Positions 7,580-9,099 of a stretch of 9,099 nt of DNA are shown here, in pieces. Positions within the stretch are counted from its first letter, which is position 1. Every line of letters starts with the position of its first letter. The notes beneath the pieces were generated by a model. It ran no database searches. It was not told the DNA's origin and saw only the letters and a list, made by a program, of their open reading frames with translations. This DNA comes from CBFHOS01 sp965657645 (GTDB lineage Bacteria > Pseudomonadota > Alphaproteobacteria > Puniceispirillales > Puniceispirillaceae), in NCBI GenBank assembly GCA_965657645.1, contig CBFHOS010000044.1, forward strand, positions 1 to 9,099, read 5' to 3'. Position numbers and translations under genes: made by a program.

Positions 7580-7894
7580 ATGCCTAGTATTATATTTACG
7601 ACCCCTGATGGCAAAGAACACACAGTGACTGTAGATGACGGTGTAACCGTGATGGAAGCTGGCCGTGACGCTAATCTTGGCCTTGAGGGCACATGCGGTG
7701 GCTGTCTATCATGCGCCACATGTCACGTCATTGTTGATCCAGATTGGTTTGCAAAAACGGGTGGGCCGAGTGAGGACGAGGAAGACATGCTCGATCTTGC
7801 CTTTGGTCTGTCTGAAACCTCACGTCTTGGCTGTCAGTTGGAAATGTCGGCTGAGCTAGATGGTCTTCGGGTTACCGTACCTGAGGATATGTAA
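7580..7894 (+). CDS. [2Fe-2S] ferredoxin, adrenodoxin/ISC type
   Basis: This is a small soluble electron carrier of 104 residues with the vertebrate-type (adrenodoxin, Fdx, FdVI) fold. The four cluster ligands fit the C-x5-C-x2-C...C pattern: Cys39, Cys45 and Cys48 in TCGGCLSCATCHV, and Cys85 in SRLGCQLEM. Acidic residues around SEDEEDMLDLAFGL form the usual partner-docking helix. A fifth cysteine, Cys42, sits inside the cluster loop where most relatives have Ser, Ala or Thr. The ATG at 7580 (MPSIIFTTPDGKEH) is chosen because it matches family N-termini and has GAGG close upstream and GGAG further back. The ATG at 7571 adds MRP and has GGAG only two bases away. Family members donate electrons in Fe-S cluster assembly, which fits the desulfurase gene just upstream. 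Other redox partners, such as a P450 or hydroxylase, cannot be excluded. Confidence 0.93.
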   Translation: MPSIIFTTPDGKEHTVTVDDGVTVMEAGRDANLGLEGTCGGCLSCATCHVIVDPDWFAKTGGPSEDEEDMLDLAFGLSETSRLGCQLEMSAELDGLRVTVPEDM

Positions 7895-7904
7895 GGAAGC
7901 ATTT

Positions 7905-9099
7905 ATGCCGACACCGGCTAGCACAATTGACCAGAGCGATGAGGCTGTCGCCGCGCAAATGCCTGCGCTTAACTCGCTAGGTTTTGCCAAGGCGCCAGCC
8001 GATACCCGCGTTGTGGTGGCTATGTCAGGCGGTGTCGATAGCTCGGTGACAGCGGCTTTGTTGCATGAACAAGGCTATGAGGTCATCGGCATTACCCTAC
8101 AGCTATATGATCATGGTGTCGCCGTGCAAACCAAAGGTGCGTGCTGTGCGGGGATTGATATTCATGATGCGCGTACGGTCTCGGCGCGGTTGGGTGTGCC
8201 ACATTACGTCCTCGATTACGAAAACCGCTTTCATGATCAGGTGATGGAAGATTTCGCCGATAGCTATCTGCGCGGCGAAACACCTATTCCCTGTGTGCGG
8301 TGTAATCAAACTGTGAAATTCACCGATCTATTGACCACCGCGCGTGATCTTGGTGCGGATTGTCTGGCCACAGGGCATTATGTCCAGCGCATTGACGGCG
8401 CCGATGGTCCAGAGCTTCACCGCGGCGCCGATGATGGCAAGGATCAATCCTACTTCCTGTTTGCGACCACCCCGGAACAGCTCGATTATCTGCGCTTTCC
8501 CCTTGGTGCATTGGACAAGGATGTCACCCGTGATCTGGCCCGCAAATATGGGCTAAGTGTTGCGGAAAAGCCGGATAGTCAGGATATCTGCTTTGTGCCG
8601 AATGGCCGTTATGGTGATGTTGTGCGCCGGTTGCGTCCGGGCGCGGTTGAGGCAGGCGAGATTGTCCATTTGGACGGTACTGTTCTTGGCACGCATAATG
8701 GTGTGATTGATTACACGATCGGCCAGCGCCGCGGCCTTGGCATTGGTGGCCGCAAGGACGCCGACGAGAGTGATGGCCCGCTTTATGTGGTTGGCATTGA
8801 TGCAGAGCGTCATCAGGTTATTGTCGGGCCGCAAGAGGCGCTAGCCTGTGTTGAGGTGCATTTGTCCGAGACCAATTGGGTGTCAAAGAACGGCGCACCG
8901 GCGGTTGGTACAAAAATTCTGGCTCGGTTGCGCAATACCGCGCCGGCCATGCCCGCAACGATTAGTGATGCTGGCGGCGCGAATGGCGCTGGCAGTGCCA
9001 TTATCCAGTTGGATGATCCGCAATATGGTATTGCCGCCGGTCAGGCCGCGGCGATTTATGACGCTGGCAACCCACAAAAATTACTCGGTGGGGGATGGA
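7905..9099 (+). CDS. mnmA: tRNA-specific 2-thiouridylase MnmA, 3' end cut by window
   Basis: MnmA adenylates U34 of tRNA-Lys, tRNA-Glu and tRNA-Gln and replaces O2 with sulfur from a persulfide, giving s2U34. My translation gives 398 residues before the window ends. The PP-loop ATP-binding motif SGGVDSS is at residues 41-47, followed by GITLQLYDHG and KGACCAG. The two catalytic cysteines are Cys130 in PCVRCNQTVKF and Cys229 in SQDICFVP. ATGHYV is at 155-160, DQSYFLF at 180-186 and DYTIGQRRGLGIGG further on. The frame closes with KLLGGGW at the last bases, the usual C-terminal motif, so probably only a few residues are missing. The ATG at 7905 lies 10 bp after the ferredoxin stop codon, with AAGGAA (7893-7898) overlapping that stop, so the two genes are almost certainly co-transcribed. 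About 30 residues precede the PP-loop region, longer than E. coli MnmA. A later ATG (7959, MPALNSLGF) is an alternative start. Confidence 0.96.
   Translation, partial: MPTPASTIDQSDEAVAAQMPALNSLGFAKAPADTRVVVAMSGGVDSSVTAALLHEQGYEVIGITLQLYDHGVAVQTKGACCAGIDIHDARTVSARLGVPHYVLDYENRFHDQVMEDFADSYLRGETPIPCVRCNQTVKFTDLLTTARDLGADCLATGHYVQRIDGADGPELHRGADDGKDQSYFLFATTPEQLDYLRFPLGALDKDVTRDLARKYGLSVAEKPDSQDICFVPNGRYGDVVRRLRPGAVEAGEIVHLDGTVLGTHNGVIDYTIGQRRGLGIGGRKDADESDGPLYVVGIDAERHQVIVGPQEALACVEVHLSETNWVSKNGAPAVGTKILARLRNTAPAMPATISDAGGANGAGSAIIQLDDPQYGIAAGQAAAIYDAGNPQKLLGGGW

Overview
The window reads as an ordinary chromosomal stretch of a Gram-negative alphaproteobacterium with moderate GC. The evidence is the style of the proteins: a CysE with the long PSVDS loop, an MnmA with an LNSLGF..DTRVVVAMSGGVDSS-type N-terminus, an NifS-like desulfurase with SACSSGKV, and a very long AsmA/YhdP-like protein. 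A marine SAR116-like source would fit, but that is a guess. A run of ten Ns shows that this is a scaffolded draft assembly.

Layout. Positions 1-3461 (+) hold most of a giant DUF3971/AsmA-like envelope protein whose N-terminus lies outside the window. An 89-bp convergent intergenic stretch follows, with four copies of a 12-bp imperfect tandem repeat and a small hairpin. On the minus strand, tyrS (tyrosyl-tRNA synthetase, 3551-4795) lies 17 bp downstream of an alpha/beta hydrolase (4813-5489/5504). That hydrolase is interrupted by the N run exactly at its nucleophile elbow. A reasonable sigma70-type promoter (5526-5554) precedes the pair. Divergently, on the plus strand, come cysE (serine acetyltransferase), an NifS/IscS-like cysteine desulfurase, an adrenodoxin-type [2Fe-2S] ferredoxin and mnmA (tRNA 2-thiouridylase). 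mnmA is cut by the window end only a few residues before its expected C-terminus.

The four plus-strand genes form a plausible sulfur-flow cluster. CysE makes O-acetylserine for cysteine synthesis, the desulfurase takes sulfur from cysteine as a persulfide, and MnmA uses such sulfur to thiolate U34 of tRNA. The ferredoxin is the kind of electron donor used in Fe-S cluster assembly. Short GGTTA/TAACC inverted repeats lie ahead of both cysE and the desulfurase gene.

I found no mobile element, CRISPR array, rRNA or tRNA gene, and no clearly novel system. The points most worth a second look are the repairable assembly gap in the hydrolase, the composition of the sulfur cluster, the extra cysteine in the ferredoxin, the intergenic 12-bp repeats and the paired inverted repeats.
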